From the NCBI GenBank assembly GCA_017470985.1, contig JAFUXA010000001.1:1-64000 (forward strand): a DNA stretch of 64,000 nucleotides, written 5' to 3'. Shown piece by piece: positions 21,699-30,940 of the stretch (position 1 is its first letter; every line of letters begins with the position of its first letter). The position numbers and the translations under genes are program-made. The notes under the pieces are model-generated. The model had not been told where the DNA came from. It did no database searches and saw only the letters and a list, made by a program, of their open reading frames with translations. Source of the DNA: Lachnospiraceae bacterium (GTDB lineage Bacteria; Bacillota; Clostridia; Lachnospirales; Lachnospiraceae).

Positions 21699-22151
21699 CT
21701 AATTAAACTCAAAGAACTTGGTATCCAACTCCGGATACACCCTCTTTAATGAAATCGGTACACCTGAATTGTTTACAAAGCAATGCTTACTTCTTGCAAC
21801 CGCTCTATCCTCTCCAGTTGCTTTATCATATATTCGATATGCTATTTCCATTTCGTGTCCGTCATAATCTAATAATTTGGTCTCAATCATAACTGTCTCG
21901 TCAAAATGTGTTGCACTTCTAAAATCAATTGACACAGACAGTTCCGGTGACATAATCTCCATCACTTCCATCTGCTTGTTTCCCAACCCCAGCTGAGTCA
22001 TTAGATCCATTCTGGCATTTTCCAACCAGTTCATGTAATAAGAATGGTGTATCACTCCCTGTGGACCTGCCTCATAATACTTGGTTCGATGTTCATATGG
22101 TCGTATTTTAACATTTTCCCTACTGGTTTTTACTGATACTTCATTTGCCAT
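21699..22151 (-). CDS. Hot-dog fold (4HBT/YbgC-like) thioesterase homologue
   Basis: This 150-residue protein matches the 4-hydroxybenzoyl-CoA thioesterase/YbgC family, with KYYEAGPQGVIHHSYYMNWLENARMD corresponding to the conserved entry helix. Family members usually have YYETDQMG or similar with a catalytic Asp at this point; here the equivalent residue is Gly29 (YEAGPQG), so normal acyl-CoA hydrolysis is doubtful. The region FRSATHFDETVMI and the C-terminal strands are otherwise intact. It stands alone between murF and a divergent kinase gene. Confidence 0.75.
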   Translation of the reverse strand: MANEVSVKTSRENVKIRPYEHRTKYYEAGPQGVIHHSYYMNWLENARMDLMTQLGLGNKQMEVMEIMSPELSVSIDFRSATHFDETVMIETKLLDYDGHEMEIAYRIYDKATGEDRAVARSKHCFVNNSGVPISLKRVYPELDTKFFEFN

Positions 22152-22374
22152 AATCTCGCCCCCTCTTTCAAGTTTTAATATTTGCCTTATTTCAAAGCAA
22201 TAAATCTCTATAAGTATTATCAGATTTATAATTTTATTATACTCCTATTTTCCACTTTCATAACCACAAAAAATCTTTTTTCTATTATTTCTATTATTTC
22301 CTATTAAAATGTTTTTCTATTAATTATTACTATGTTATACTTCAAGAAAACGATTTTGGAAGGTGTAATATTTT

Positions 22375-25263
22375 ATGACTGCGGGGATTATGTTGAGCTG
22401 CATACTTATTGGGGTAGGTACTGTTGCAGCTGTTATGGGAGTAAGTTTTTATTGGAGAAATATTAAATACGAGAAAGAAACCAGTTTTATCTTACTGATG
22501 TATGGTATTTCATCTGCTATATGGTGCTATTGCTATGGTGTCATTGGCTTGTGTTGGGATTTCAATTTGTGCAATAATATTCGAATTCTCGGCATTCTTG
22601 CTGTTGATGTATTTGTCATGACGGAAGTTTTTATGGGCTGTAAGCTTGCCAATCTTCCTCGTAAAATCGATTTGTCCATCAAGATCATAATGCATATCGT
22701 CACTTTCATTGATTGGATTCTCTTTGGACACAGAGACGTAGATGTTTTTGTCAGAGTGGGTTACTGGACCACCTGGGATGAGAATCCAGCCTATTCCTTT
22801 AACAGAAATTTCCACTCAGCATATGTGGCTCTATGTACAGTTTTGCTTCTTCTACTTGCCATTATCTGGGTTCGAAAAGGCAAGATTAAAAGAGAGTATC
22901 GTTTTGTAAAACTCTTGTATTTTGCCAACTTTCTATTCTTATTCGGTTCCTTCCCGGACACATTTCTTCCTGCCTTAGGTAGACATGCCTTCTCAACCTC
23001 CGGCTTAGGTGCAGCTTTTTGTACCATCGTAGTATGGTATGGCGCTGTTCAGCTGAATTATTTTGATATTCGTATGGGAAATATTGCCGAGAATTTCTTG
23101 AATTTTATTGATGCCGGCATTATTGTTTTTGATATGAACAAAAATATTGCCATTGTAAATAACTATTGCAAAAATATAATGGCTGATGCAGGAATTTCTC
23201 CTACGGATTCCCCTGAAAAACTATTTAATTACAATAGTGAGGCTTTATCAATCGCCTTTGAAATGGCCAAAAATCAGGTTTACGCAACTCGTATAACTGA
23301 TAAATTCAATAATAACTCTTATTCTATGCGACTAAATGCTTTGAAGGATGATTTCGGAACTCCTTTCTGTTATTTATGTATTTTCACTGATGTTACTGAG
23401 GAAATTGATATTATTAATAAATTAGAGATTGCATCCCGAGCCAAAACGGATTTCCTGGCACAGATGTCACATGAAATCCGTACTCCTATCAATTCTGTAT
23501 TAGGTATGAATGAGATGATATTACGCCGCTCAAATGATGCAGAAATCCTGGAATATGCCAATGGTATTGACAACTCAGGTCGCATTCTCCTGAGTCTCAT
23601 CAATAATATTTTGGATTTCTCCAAAATTGAGGACGGGCACATGTCTCTAGTGCCAATAAAATATAATACTACGGAATTTATTACAAATCTGGTAAATACT
23701 ATTTTAGATAAAGCTCATGCTAAAAACCTGGATTTCAATTTGAAGATTGATAGCAGCTTACCAACAACTCTGCTGGGTGATGATGTGAGAATATCTCAAA
23801 TCATTTTAAATCTCCTTAGCAATGCAGTTAAATATACCAATGAAGGCTATGTTACTTTCTCTGTAAAATGCCTTGCGCAAATCGATGGCAATGCAGATAT
23901 ATTATTTTCCATAGAAGATACGGGTATCGGTATTAAAGAAGAAGATATGGACAGACTATACCTGTCATTTGAGCGACTCGATGAAGTTAAGAACCATAAT
24001 ATTGAAGGAACTGGTCTTGGAATCACCATCGTAACAAATCTTTTGAAAATGATGGATAGTACACTTGATATTAAGAGCAAATATGGCGTTGGTTCCTGCT
24101 TCTCCTTCATAATAAGACAGGAAATTATTGATGCTACACCAATTGGCGACTATCAATTAAGTTCATCTACAAAGCCTGAGAGGAAAAAACCTCTTCTCAC
24201 TGCCCCTGAGGCTCGCATACTTGTTGTAGATGACAATAGTATGAACTTAAAAGTGGCAGATAAACTTCTGTCCCTCTGTCAAATCTCCCCTGATTTGGCC
24301 AGCTCCGGACATGAAGCTATTGAAAAAACCCTTGCTAACACATATGACATTATTTTCCTGGATCATATGATGCCAAATATGGATGGAATCGATACGCTCC
24401 ATTATATGACGGATAACAATTTATTGCCGGAATCTACATCAGTAATTGTTCTGACTGCCAATGCTGTAATTGGTGCCAAGGAAGAATATTTATCAGAGGG
24501 CTTTGATGATTATCTGTCTAAACCTATTGAAATCAGTGCTCTAGAAAAATTATTGCGTAAATATTTACCACCGGCACTTATACATGAACCTGTAAAAGAT
24601 TCAAGAAAAGTTGATAATACCAAAACTGCCAATTCTTCCGAAGGTGACATGTATAACCTGCCTTCAATTGAAGGAATTAACTGGAATAGTGCAAGAAGTA
24701 ATCTGCCTAATGCTGATATGTTTTTCGAGATAGTTGAATCCTTCTCTGACTCAGCTGCAGGTGATATAAAAGAATTAAACAAGTATTATGAAAACGGCAT
24801 TCTTCTCAATAATATAGAAGAGATAAATCTCTACCGCATCAAAGTACATGGAATGAAAAATTCCACTTCAACCATTGGTGCAATAGAACTTTCAGAAGAA
24901 GCTAAAGCTTTGGAATATGCAGCTCGTGACATGAATTTGAACTATATAGAAAGCCATCACAGAACCTTTGTGGATAGATATATGAAAATCGCCCAGGCAA
25001 TTCAACAGAATATATTTCACAAGGAAGTGACCTTGGAAAATGTAATGAGTAACAGTGAATTATCCAAAAATCTCAATATTATTGGGCAAGCAGTGGAAAA
25101 TTATGATACTATTACTCTGAATAATATATCTTTCAAGTTAAGTCAAAATGGTTTTGAGACTGAAGATATTGCGGGAAATATAAATAATTTATTGGAAGCC
25201 ATCAAAACATTTGATATTGATAATATTAATAAAATACTGAAAGATTTAAGAAATCTTATATAA
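22375..25263 (+). CDS. Hybrid sensor histidine kinase with receiver and Hpt domains
   Basis: This 962-residue membrane phosphorelay protein has about seven membrane helices in residues 1-230, a PAS-like segment (about 240-345), a HisKA dimerisation domain with MSHEIRTPINSVLGMNE (phospho-His366), an ATPase domain (DDVRISQIILNLLSNAVKYT, EDTGIGIK, GTGLGITIV), a receiver domain with phospho-acceptor Asp663 (FLDHMMPNMDG), and a C-terminal Hpt domain with His825 (KVHGMKNSTSTIG). The Hpt suggests onward transfer to another receiver, for which the next gene's receiver is an obvious candidate. GGAAGGTG precedes the ATG. Confidence 0.93.
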   Translation: MTAGIMLSCILIGVGTVAAVMGVSFYWRNIKYEKETSFILLMYGISSAIWCYCYGVIGLCWDFNLCNNIRILGILAVDVFVMTEVFMGCKLANLPRKIDLSIKIIMHIVTFIDWILFGHRDVDVFVRVGYWTTWDENPAYSFNRNFHSAYVALCTVLLLLLAIIWVRKGKIKREYRFVKLLYFANFLFLFGSFPDTFLPALGRHAFSTSGLGAAFCTIVVWYGAVQLNYFDIRMGNIAENFLNFIDAGIIVFDMNKNIAIVNNYCKNIMADAGISPTDSPEKLFNYNSEALSIAFEMAKNQVYATRITDKFNNNSYSMRLNALKDDFGTPFCYLCIFTDVTEEIDIINKLEIASRAKTDFLAQMSHEIRTPINSVLGMNEMILRRSNDAEILEYANGIDNSGRILLSLINNILDFSKIEDGHMSLVPIKYNTTEFITNLVNTILDKAHAKNLDFNLKIDSSLPTTLLGDDVRISQIILNLLSNAVKYTNEGYVTFSVKCLAQIDGNADILFSIEDTGIGIKEEDMDRLYLSFERLDEVKNHNIEGTGLGITIVTNLLKMMDSTLDIKSKYGVGSCFSFIIRQEIIDATPIGDYQLSSSTKPERKKPLLTAPEARILVVDDNSMNLKVADKLLSLCQISPDLASSGHEAIEKTLANTYDIIFLDHMMPNMDGIDTLHYMTDNNLLPESTSVIVLTANAVIGAKEEYLSEGFDDYLSKPIEISALEKLLRKYLPPALIHEPVKDSRKVDNTKTANSSEGDMYNLPSIEGINWNSARSNLPNADMFFEIVESFSDSAAGDIKELNKYYENGILLNNIEEINLYRIKVHGMKNSTSTIGAIELSEEAKALEYAARDMNLNYIESHHRTFVDRYMKIAQAIQQNIFHKEVTLENVMSNSELSKNLNIIGQAVENYDTITLNNISFKLSQNGFETEDIAGNINNLLEAIKTFDIDNINKILKDLRNLI

Positions 25264-25287
25264 GATTCCTAAGGGAGGAAATATTTT

Positions 25288-26739
25288 ATGAAATTTGTAT
25301 CAGTATCATCGCTTCAACCTGGTATGGTACTCGGGCGCGATATTGTAAGCCCTAGTCAGTCCTTTATGTTAAAAAGAGGAGTGACTTTAAATGATGAATA
25401 CATTGATTATCTAGAGCAAAAAGGTTACCTCGGAGCCTACATTACTGACAAAGATAATTTGGATATTGAACCAGAGGAACCTATTGATATCAAGACTTTA
25501 AGCCAATCTGTATCTGCTGTAAAGGAGTCAAATGTCGGAGAACTTCTCAATTCAGCCAAGCAGATTGTGGCTGATATCTCCAAGTTGAAGCAATTAAGCA
25601 TTGACTTGCTTGATTTGCGTTCTTTTGATGAATATACCTACAGACACTCTGTAAATGTAGCTGTCTATGCTGTAGCTGTGGCTAAATCCATGGGGCTAAC
25701 AGACGAGGAATTAGAACAAATTGCTCTTGCCGGTATATGTCATGATTTGGGAAAACAGAAAATTCCTTCAGATATTATAAATAAGCCAGGGCAATTGTCT
25801 GATGAAGAATATAAGGAAATCAAAAATCACCCTCAGTATGGATATGATATTTTAAAGGATAACAGAGAAATTCCTTCTACAGTTCGTCAGGCTGTATTAT
25901 TTCATCATGAAAATGAAAATGGTAGCGGATATCCTATGGGCAAAACCGGACAGGAGACCTCGCTTATAACCAAAATTCTCCATGTAGTTGATGTGTATGA
26001 CGCTTTAATAAGTAAACGCCCATACAAACATCCATATACTCCATATGATGCCTTTGAATATCTCATGGGTGGTCGTGATATCCTCTTCAACGGAAAAGTT
26101 GTAGATGCAATGCGCAAAGTTATTCCAACTTATCCAATTGCAACAGATGTACAATTGTCTACTGGAGAAATGGCTGTTGTCTCAGCTCATACCAATGATC
26201 CACTCCGCCCTGTTGTGCGAATCGTTGGCACAAATTACGATATGGATTTGTCCAAGCCTGAATTTGAAAATATTGCAATTACTCAGAGTAATATTTCTAA
26301 TAATATTTTCACTGGAAAGGTTGATGAGCTCAATGAAAAGAGACAATCTGTAAAATCTAAAAAGATAGATATTATGCTGGTTGACGATTCAATTGTTAGC
26401 CTTCAAACCACAACAGTGGCTCTGGAAAATGATAATTACAATCTAATCGCTCTTCAAAGCGGACTTGCTGCCATTAATTATATCAAGACCAAAGGTGTAC
26501 CTGATTTAATTATTATGGATATAGAGATGCCTACCTTGGATGGAATTGCTACTGTAACAGCAATTAGAGAAATGGGATACTCGGATTTACCGATTATAAT
26601 CCTCACATCCAATACTCACAAAGAAACTATCTTGAAATGTATCTCAGTCCATGCCAAGGACTATATACTAAAACCTGTTAGACCAGTATATTTACGAGAA
26701 CGTGTGGCTGTTGCCCTTAACGCCAGCCAAGAGCGATAA
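25288..26739 (+). CDS. HD-GYP cyclic-di-GMP phosphodiesterase with C-terminal receiver domain
   Basis: This 483-residue protein has an N-terminal DUF3391-like region (PGMVLGRDIVSPSQSFMLKRG), an HD-GYP domain with RHSVNVAVYA, the metal pair His152-Asp153 (ICHDLGK), and HHENENGSGYP (the GYP signature), then a C-terminal receiver with MLVDDSIVSL and phospho-acceptor Asp411 (IIMDIEMPTLDG). HD-GYP enzymes break down c-di-GMP. It lies 24 bp downstream of the hybrid kinase, with AGGGAGG as ribosome site, so the pair probably forms one relay. A receiver after rather than before the HD-GYP domain is the less common order. Confidence 0.92.
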   Translation: MKFVSVSSLQPGMVLGRDIVSPSQSFMLKRGVTLNDEYIDYLEQKGYLGAYITDKDNLDIEPEEPIDIKTLSQSVSAVKESNVGELLNSAKQIVADISKLKQLSIDLLDLRSFDEYTYRHSVNVAVYAVAVAKSMGLTDEELEQIALAGICHDLGKQKIPSDIINKPGQLSDEEYKEIKNHPQYGYDILKDNREIPSTVRQAVLFHHENENGSGYPMGKTGQETSLITKILHVVDVYDALISKRPYKHPYTPYDAFEYLMGGRDILFNGKVVDAMRKVIPTYPIATDVQLSTGEMAVVSAHTNDPLRPVVRIVGTNYDMDLSKPEFENIAITQSNISNNIFTGKVDELNEKRQSVKSKKIDIMLVDDSIVSLQTTTVALENDNYNLIALQSGLAAINYIKTKGVPDLIIMDIEMPTLDGIATVTAIREMGYSDLPIIILTSNTHKETILKCISVHAKDYILKPVRPVYLRERVAVALNASQER

Positions 26740-26773
26740 GATTTATACAGTCAAAATAATCTTTAAGACACTA

Positions 26774-26814
26774 AAAAGACCAATTGCTAATTCATAATTA
26801 ACAATTGGTCTTAT
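26774..26814. terminator. Bidirectional terminator between the HD-GYP gene and rpsR
   Basis: AAGACCAATTG (26777-26787) pairs with CAATTGGTCTT (26802-26812). T-rich tracts lie on both outer sides. Confidence 0.8.
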
Positions 26815-26827
26815 CTTTTACTTTAAA

Positions 26828-27088
26828 TTAGTCCTGCACGTATGGCATCAAAGCTACGTGACGAGCTCTCTTGATAGCTACTGTAAGAGCTCTCTGATGC
26901 TTAGCACAGTTTCCTGTGATTCTACGAGGAAGGATCTTTCCTCTCTCAGAGATGTATCTCTTTAACTTAGCTGTATCCTTATAATCGATTACGTTATCCT
27001 TACCACAGAATACGCAAACTTTCTTTCTTCTATGCATAGGTCTTCTTCTCTGCTGACCATCTGCTCTTTCTGTCTTGTTGAAAGCCAT
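26828..27088 (-). CDS. rpsR: 30S ribosomal protein S18
   Basis: This is a small-subunit ribosomal protein of 86 residues that pairs with S6 on 16S rRNA. The conserved part begins [21 protein letters not shown] and continues [21 protein letters not shown], with a zinc-type Cys pair retained. It is the last gene of the rpsF-ssb-rpsR operon. Confidence 0.97.
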   Translation of the reverse strand: MAFNKTERADGQQRRRPMHRRKKVCVFCGKDNVIDYKDTAKLKRYISERGKILPRRITGNCAKHQRALTVAIKRARHVALMPYVQD

Positions 27089-27108
27089 GATTTTACCTCC
27101 TGTAAAAC

Positions 27109-27531
27109 TTAGTTAAATGGCAATTCGTCTTCACTTACACCGTTTTCAACGGCCATGAATCCATCACCTGCATCGCCTGATGGAGCTGGCACACTACCAG
27201 TAGCGCCTGACGCACCCTTGCTTTCACAGAATTCAACACTGTTTACACTAATTTCTGTACCGTAAACCTTCTGACCTTCCTTGTTAGTGTAGTTATTATT
27301 TCTAACTTCACCTTCAATAAGGATTCTATTTCCTTTACGGAAATATTTCTCAACGAATTCTGCTGTCTTTCCAAATGTAACGCAGTTAAAGAAATCAGCA
27401 TCAGGATCTCCCTCACGCTTAAATCTTCTATCTACTGCAATGCTAAATCTTGTAACCTGTGTGTTGTTACCTGCACCAAATCTTACGTCTGGATCTGCTG
27501 TCAGACGTCCCATCATAATTACCTTATTCAT
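27109..27531 (-). CDS. ssb: Single-stranded DNA-binding protein
   Basis: This protein of 140 residues coats single-stranded DNA during replication and repair. The OB-fold begins [18 protein letters not shown] and includes [21 protein letters not shown] Gly/Ala-rich linker leads to the acidic tail ending SEDELPFN, the partner-binding tip. It lies between rpsF and rpsR, the standard Firmicutes arrangement. Confidence 0.97.
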   Translation of the reverse strand: MNKVIMMGRLTADPDVRFGAGNNTQVTRFSIAVDRRFKREGDPDADFFNCVTFGKTAEFVEKYFRKGNRILIEGEVRNNNYTNKEGQKVYGTEISVNSVEFCESKGASGATGSVPAPSGDAGDGFMAVENGVSEDELPFN

Positions 27532-27551
27532 ATCTTCTCCTAGTCTACTAT

Positions 27552-27842
27552 CTATGCCTCGTCTTTTCTAACGCATAAGAAACGAAGAACATTTTCCATG
27601 ATTCGAATATTCTCTTCGATCTGAGCTGGAGCTTCTGGTTCAGCTTCGAACTGGATGAAGTAGTAGTAGCCTTCGCTCATCTTCTGGATGTCGTAAGCTA
27701 ACTTCTTCTTACCCCACTCCTCTACTTCGCTGATCTGGCCACCGAAACGCTCTACGTAACCCTTAGCCTTCTCAACTACTGCTGCTCTCGCATCGTCTTC
27801 GATCTTTGCATTAACAACAAGTGCTAATTCATACTTATTCAT
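27552..27842 (-). CDS. rpsF: 30S ribosomal protein S6
   Basis: This is a small-subunit protein of about 96 residues, starting MNKYELALVVNAKIED and containing EVEEWGKKKLAYDIQKMSEGYYYFIQF. The ATG at 27842 has AAAGGAGG upstream; codons further 5' do not belong to the protein. It is the first gene of the operon. The leader holds an AT-rich palindrome near 27898-27913, but I could not recognise the S6:S18 leader motif with confidence. Confidence 0.95.
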   Translation of the reverse strand: MNKYELALVVNAKIEDDARAAVVEKAKGYVERFGGQISEVEEWGKKKLAYDIQKMSEGYYYFIQFEAEPEAPAQIEENIRIMENVLRFLCVRKDEA

Positions 27843-27929
27843 GCGATTTTTACCTCCTTTTGGTCTTTTGGCCTTGCTCACAATTGAACAAAGCAAGGAT
27901 ATTTTAATATATCACGAATAATGATGATA

Positions 27930-28130
27930 TCATGCTTGTCCATTTTTTTCAAGGGTTTTTCGAATATCTTTTACATTTTTTGACAACTTTGCTCTGGTTA
28001 TCATGGCCTGATGTCCACAACCCACACATTCTATTCTGCAATCCGCACCAACACGAACCACCTTCCACTCCCTTGAGCCACATGGATGGGGCTTCTTCAT
28101 TGTCAAAATATCATTTAACTCTATTTTCAT
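27930..28130 (-). CDS. DUF951 family protein
   Basis: This protein of about 66 residues starts at the ATG at 28130 (MKIELNDILTMKKPHPCG) with GAGG six bases upstream. It carries CG and CVGCGHQAM motifs, suggesting a small zinc-binding fold (HPCG...CVGCG). DUF951 proteins, such as YyzM of Bacillus, are usually found near rpsF/ssb and the chromosome-partitioning genes. Their function is unknown; nucleic-acid binding is a guess. Confidence 0.82.
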   Translation of the reverse strand: MKIELNDILTMKKPHPCGSREWKVVRVGADCRIECVGCGHQAMITRAKLSKNVKDIRKTLEKNGQA

Positions 28131-28185
28131 AACCAACCTCTACAGTATAGCTCTTTTCATAAACCTTCTATAACTATCTAGTAAT

Positions 28186-29022
28186 CTATAGTAACGCCTG
28201 GTATATATCTCTCTTACTTACGCCTCTGTCCTTAGCCACAGCCTTCATGGCAGCCTTCTTGTCCATTCCCTGTGATAAATATATCTCCATATGCTCCTCT
28301 ATGGATACATTTTCCCACTTCATCTGTTCTTCCTGCTGCACCTGAGTTTTGCTCTTGCCTGCAATTACAAGAACATACTCTCCTCGAGGATCATTTTCCT
28401 TGTAAAATGCATTCGCATCTGACAATGTAGTCTTGACCTTTTCCTCATATTTCTTGGTGAGCTCTCTACATATTGTAATATCTCTGTTACCTAAACATTC
28501 CTCTAACTCTGCAAGGGTAGCCTTCAAATGATGAGGTGATTCGTACACAATCATGGTTCTTGTCTCTCTTGCCATCTCCTCTAATACTCTGGCTCTATCC
28601 TTTTTGTCCTTTGGAAGAAATGCTTCAAAACTGAATCTGCGACATGCCTGACCAGAAGATGTGATAGCTGTTATACATGCTGCTGCCCCTGGAATAGTTA
28701 AAACCTCTATACCTTCGTCATAGCACATCTTCACCAGTTCCTCACCGGGATCAGATATTCCCGGAGTTCCAGCATCTGTAATCACAGCTATATTCTGATC
28801 ATCATGTAACTTCTCAATGAGAGTCCTGGCTTTCTCTATCTTATTAAATTCATGGTAACTGGTCATTGGTGTGGAAATTTCAAAATGTTGCAGCAACTTC
28901 AGTGAATTTCTGGTATCTTCTGCTGCAATCAAATCAACTTCCTGCAGAATCCTTACTGCTCTGTATGTCATATCTTCCAGATTACCTATAGGCGTTGCCA
29001 CCAAATATAAAATACCTGACAT
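28186..29022 (-). CDS. rsmI: 16S rRNA (cytidine1402-2'-O)-methyltransferase
   Basis: This SAM-dependent enzyme of the tetrapyrrole-methylase fold modifies C1402 in the decoding centre. It is 278 residues, beginning LYLVATPIGNLEDMTYRA and including AAEDTRNSLKLL, DAGTPGISDPGEELV and IPGAAACITAI. Two bases separate it from the upstream trmN6-like gene; together with ricT and holB this is a conserved clostridial cluster. Confidence 0.95.
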   Translation of the reverse strand: MSGILYLVATPIGNLEDMTYRAVRILQEVDLIAAEDTRNSLKLLQHFEISTPMTSYHEFNKIEKARTLIEKLHDDQNIAVITDAGTPGISDPGEELVKMCYDEGIEVLTIPGAAACITAITSSGQACRRFSFEAFLPKDKKDRARVLEEMARETRTMIVYESPHHLKATLAELEECLGNRDITICRELTKKYEEKVKTTLSDANAFYKENDPRGEYVLVIAGKSKTQVQQEEQMKWENVSIEEHMEIYLSQGMDKKAAMKAVAKDRGVSKRDIYQALL

Positions 29023-29023
29023 G

Positions 29024-29800
29024 TTATCTATCTCCCATTAATCTCGCTTTGGTCTCTTCGTCATAACCGTATATATCATATATTTCCGGATTGTATACTC
29101 CCGGTGCATCATAGACAATCAATGGTTTCTCTACTATGAGGTTCGGTTTACCACCTTTCATTCCCTCAATCAATACCATATTAGGTTCCTTATCTATATA
29201 TGGATATACCAGCCTAATCCTCTTGGGTTCAATTTTGTATTTTCTCATTAAAGACATAATATCTACTAACCTATGAGGTCTATGGACATAATAACATCGT
29301 CCTTTTTGTCTCAAAAGACAAGATGTCTGTCTTATTACATCTTCCAGATTACAGAGTAATTCATGTCTGGCAATGGCTTTGGCATCAGCCTCATTGGTTA
29401 ATCCATGATTCTCTGTCATATAAGGCGGATTAGATGTGACAATATCAAAAGAAGATGCACCAAATATATTTGTTGCATCTTTTATATCTCCTGTTTCGAT
29501 GAATATCCTGTCCTGCAGATTATTATAAATCACGCTTCGTCTAGCCATATCTGCTGACTCAGGCTGAATTTCAAGCCCCACATACTTCTGTCCCTTACTG
29601 CGAGATTCAACTAGAATAGGTATTATTCCATTGCCGGTTCCCAAATCAATCATTTTCTCCTTTGGCATAACCTTGGCAAAGTCTGATAATAATACTGCAT
29701 CCATACCAAAACAGAATCTGTCTGGATTCTGTATTATCATATAGCCTTTTCGCTGCAAATCATCAAGTCTTTCCCCTGGTAATAACAGCTCATTTTCCAT
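29024..29800 (-). CDS. tRNA1(Val) (adenine-N6)-methyltransferase family protein
   Basis: This 258-residue SAM methyltransferase has DLGTGNGIIPILVES (SAM loop) and the catalytic SNPPYM motif of N6-adenine methyltransferases. It corresponds to the YabB/TrmN6 family, which modifies tRNA position 37 in enterobacteria; the exact target here is inferred. Start set at 29800 because AAAGG is well placed for that ATG and too close to the one at 29809. Confidence 0.85.
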   Translation of the reverse strand: MENELLLPGERLDDLQRKGYMIIQNPDRFCFGMDAVLLSDFAKVMPKEKMIDLGTGNGIIPILVESRSKGQKYVGLEIQPESADMARRSVIYNNLQDRIFIETGDIKDATNIFGASSFDIVTSNPPYMTENHGLTNEADAKAIARHELLCNLEDVIRQTSCLLRQKGRCYYVHRPHRLVDIMSLMRKYKIEPKRIRLVYPYIDKEPNMVLIEGMKGGKPNLIVEKPLIVYDAPGVYNPEIYDIYGYDEETKARLMGDR

Positions 29801-29815
29801 AGTATTCATCCTTTA

Positions 29816-30940
29816 TTAATTTTGAGCATTCTGATTGTTTTTACCTGAATTTCTGTTGTTCTTATGCTTTTTATTCTTGTTATGATGTCTGTTTTTCTTT
29901 TTGTCGCCGTTTTGCTTCTCTACAGCCACATTTTCTCCAACACCATTTTCACCAGAATTCTCTTTATTATGTTTCTTCTTCTTATCTTTCTTATTGCGGT
30001 TTTGCTTGTCCTTCGGTCTGTCTCCGGATCTATCTTGTCCCTTTTCCTGCGGCTTATCTATATTTGATTCTTCAATTACATCCACATTTTCGTCCACATC
30101 ATCATTATCTACAGTAACTTTTTTACCACGAGATGCAAACTTTAATTCCTCAACAGGATATTCGCGCTCTTCCTTAATATCATTTTCCTCGATAATAACT
30201 CGAACTGTCTGGCGAAGCACATTTACCGACTTCACCTGTCCCTGCTGACCTTCAGGAGTTGTTACTGTATCATTGTCCTTTGGCAACTGACTGTTGAGAT
30301 ACTCATAAGTCTCCTGCTCATTTTTCAGACAGCACATAAGTCTGCCACAGACACCTGATATCTTGGTAGGATTCAGAGACAGATTCTGCTCCTTGGCCAT
30401 CTTGATAGATACTGGCACAAAGTCTGTCAGATATGTTGTACAGCAGAGAGGTCTGCCACACATGCCGATTCCGCCTAAAAGCTTTGTCTCATCACGAACA
30501 CCTATCTGGCGAAGCTCGATTCTGGTTCTAAATACTGCAGCCAAATCCTTGACCAGTTCACGAAAGTCCACTCGTCCATCAGCTGTGAAATAGAATAACA
30601 ACTTACTATTGTCAAATGTATATTCAGCTGAAACCAGCTTCATCTCCAGATTATGCTTTGCCACCTTCTCACGACAGATACGCAGAGCATCCTTCTCCTT
30701 CTGTCTGTTTACAATAGCCTTCTCTATATCTTCCTCAGTAGCCACTCTCTTAATATCCTTGAGAGGCTGAGTGATTTCCTCGTCCTCCACTTCTCTAGGA
30801 ACCATGGCAACTGTTCCAATCTCAAGTCCTCTGGCAGTATCCACGATTACCTGATCATTTAACTTAAGCTGGAATTCTTGAGGTCCAAAATAATATACCT
30901 TACCTGCACCACGAAAACGCACGCCTACGATTTTTGTCAT
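29816..30940 (-). CDS. ricT: RicT (PSP1 domain) regulator of RNase Y
   Basis: This 374-residue protein matches YaaT/RicT, a component of the Ric complex that guides RNase Y and carries [4Fe-4S] clusters. The PSP1 domain shows cysteine groups in IGMCGRPLCCTTYLTDF and SGVCGRLMCCLKNE. From about residue 280 the protein ends in a long low-complexity Lys/Asn/Glu tail (NKKDKKKKHNKENSG, NRHHNKNKKHKNNRN), longer than in Bacillus and probably disordered. Its start overlaps the holB stop by four bases. Confidence 0.92.
   Translation of the reverse strand: MTKIVGVRFRGAGKVYYFGPQEFQLKLNDQVIVDTARGLEIGTVAMVPREVEDEEITQPLKDIKRVATEEDIEKAIVNRQKEKDALRICREKVAKHNLEMKLVSAEYTFDNSKLLFYFTADGRVDFRELVKDLAAVFRTRIELRQIGVRDETKLLGGIGMCGRPLCCTTYLTDFVPVSIKMAKEQNLSLNPTKISGVCGRLMCCLKNEQETYEYLNSQLPKDNDTVTTPEGQQGQVKSVNVLRQTVRVIIEENDIKEEREYPVEELKFASRGKKVTVDNDDVDENVDVIEESNIDKPQEKGQDRSGDRPKDKQNRNKKDKKKKHNKENSGENGVGENVAVEKQNGDKKKNRHHNKNKKHKNNRNSGKNNQNAQN

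Noticed and set aside
27843..27930. S6:S18-type autoregulatory leader of rpsF
   Set aside because: An AT-rich palindrome is present, but the characteristic conserved loop could not be identified by eye.
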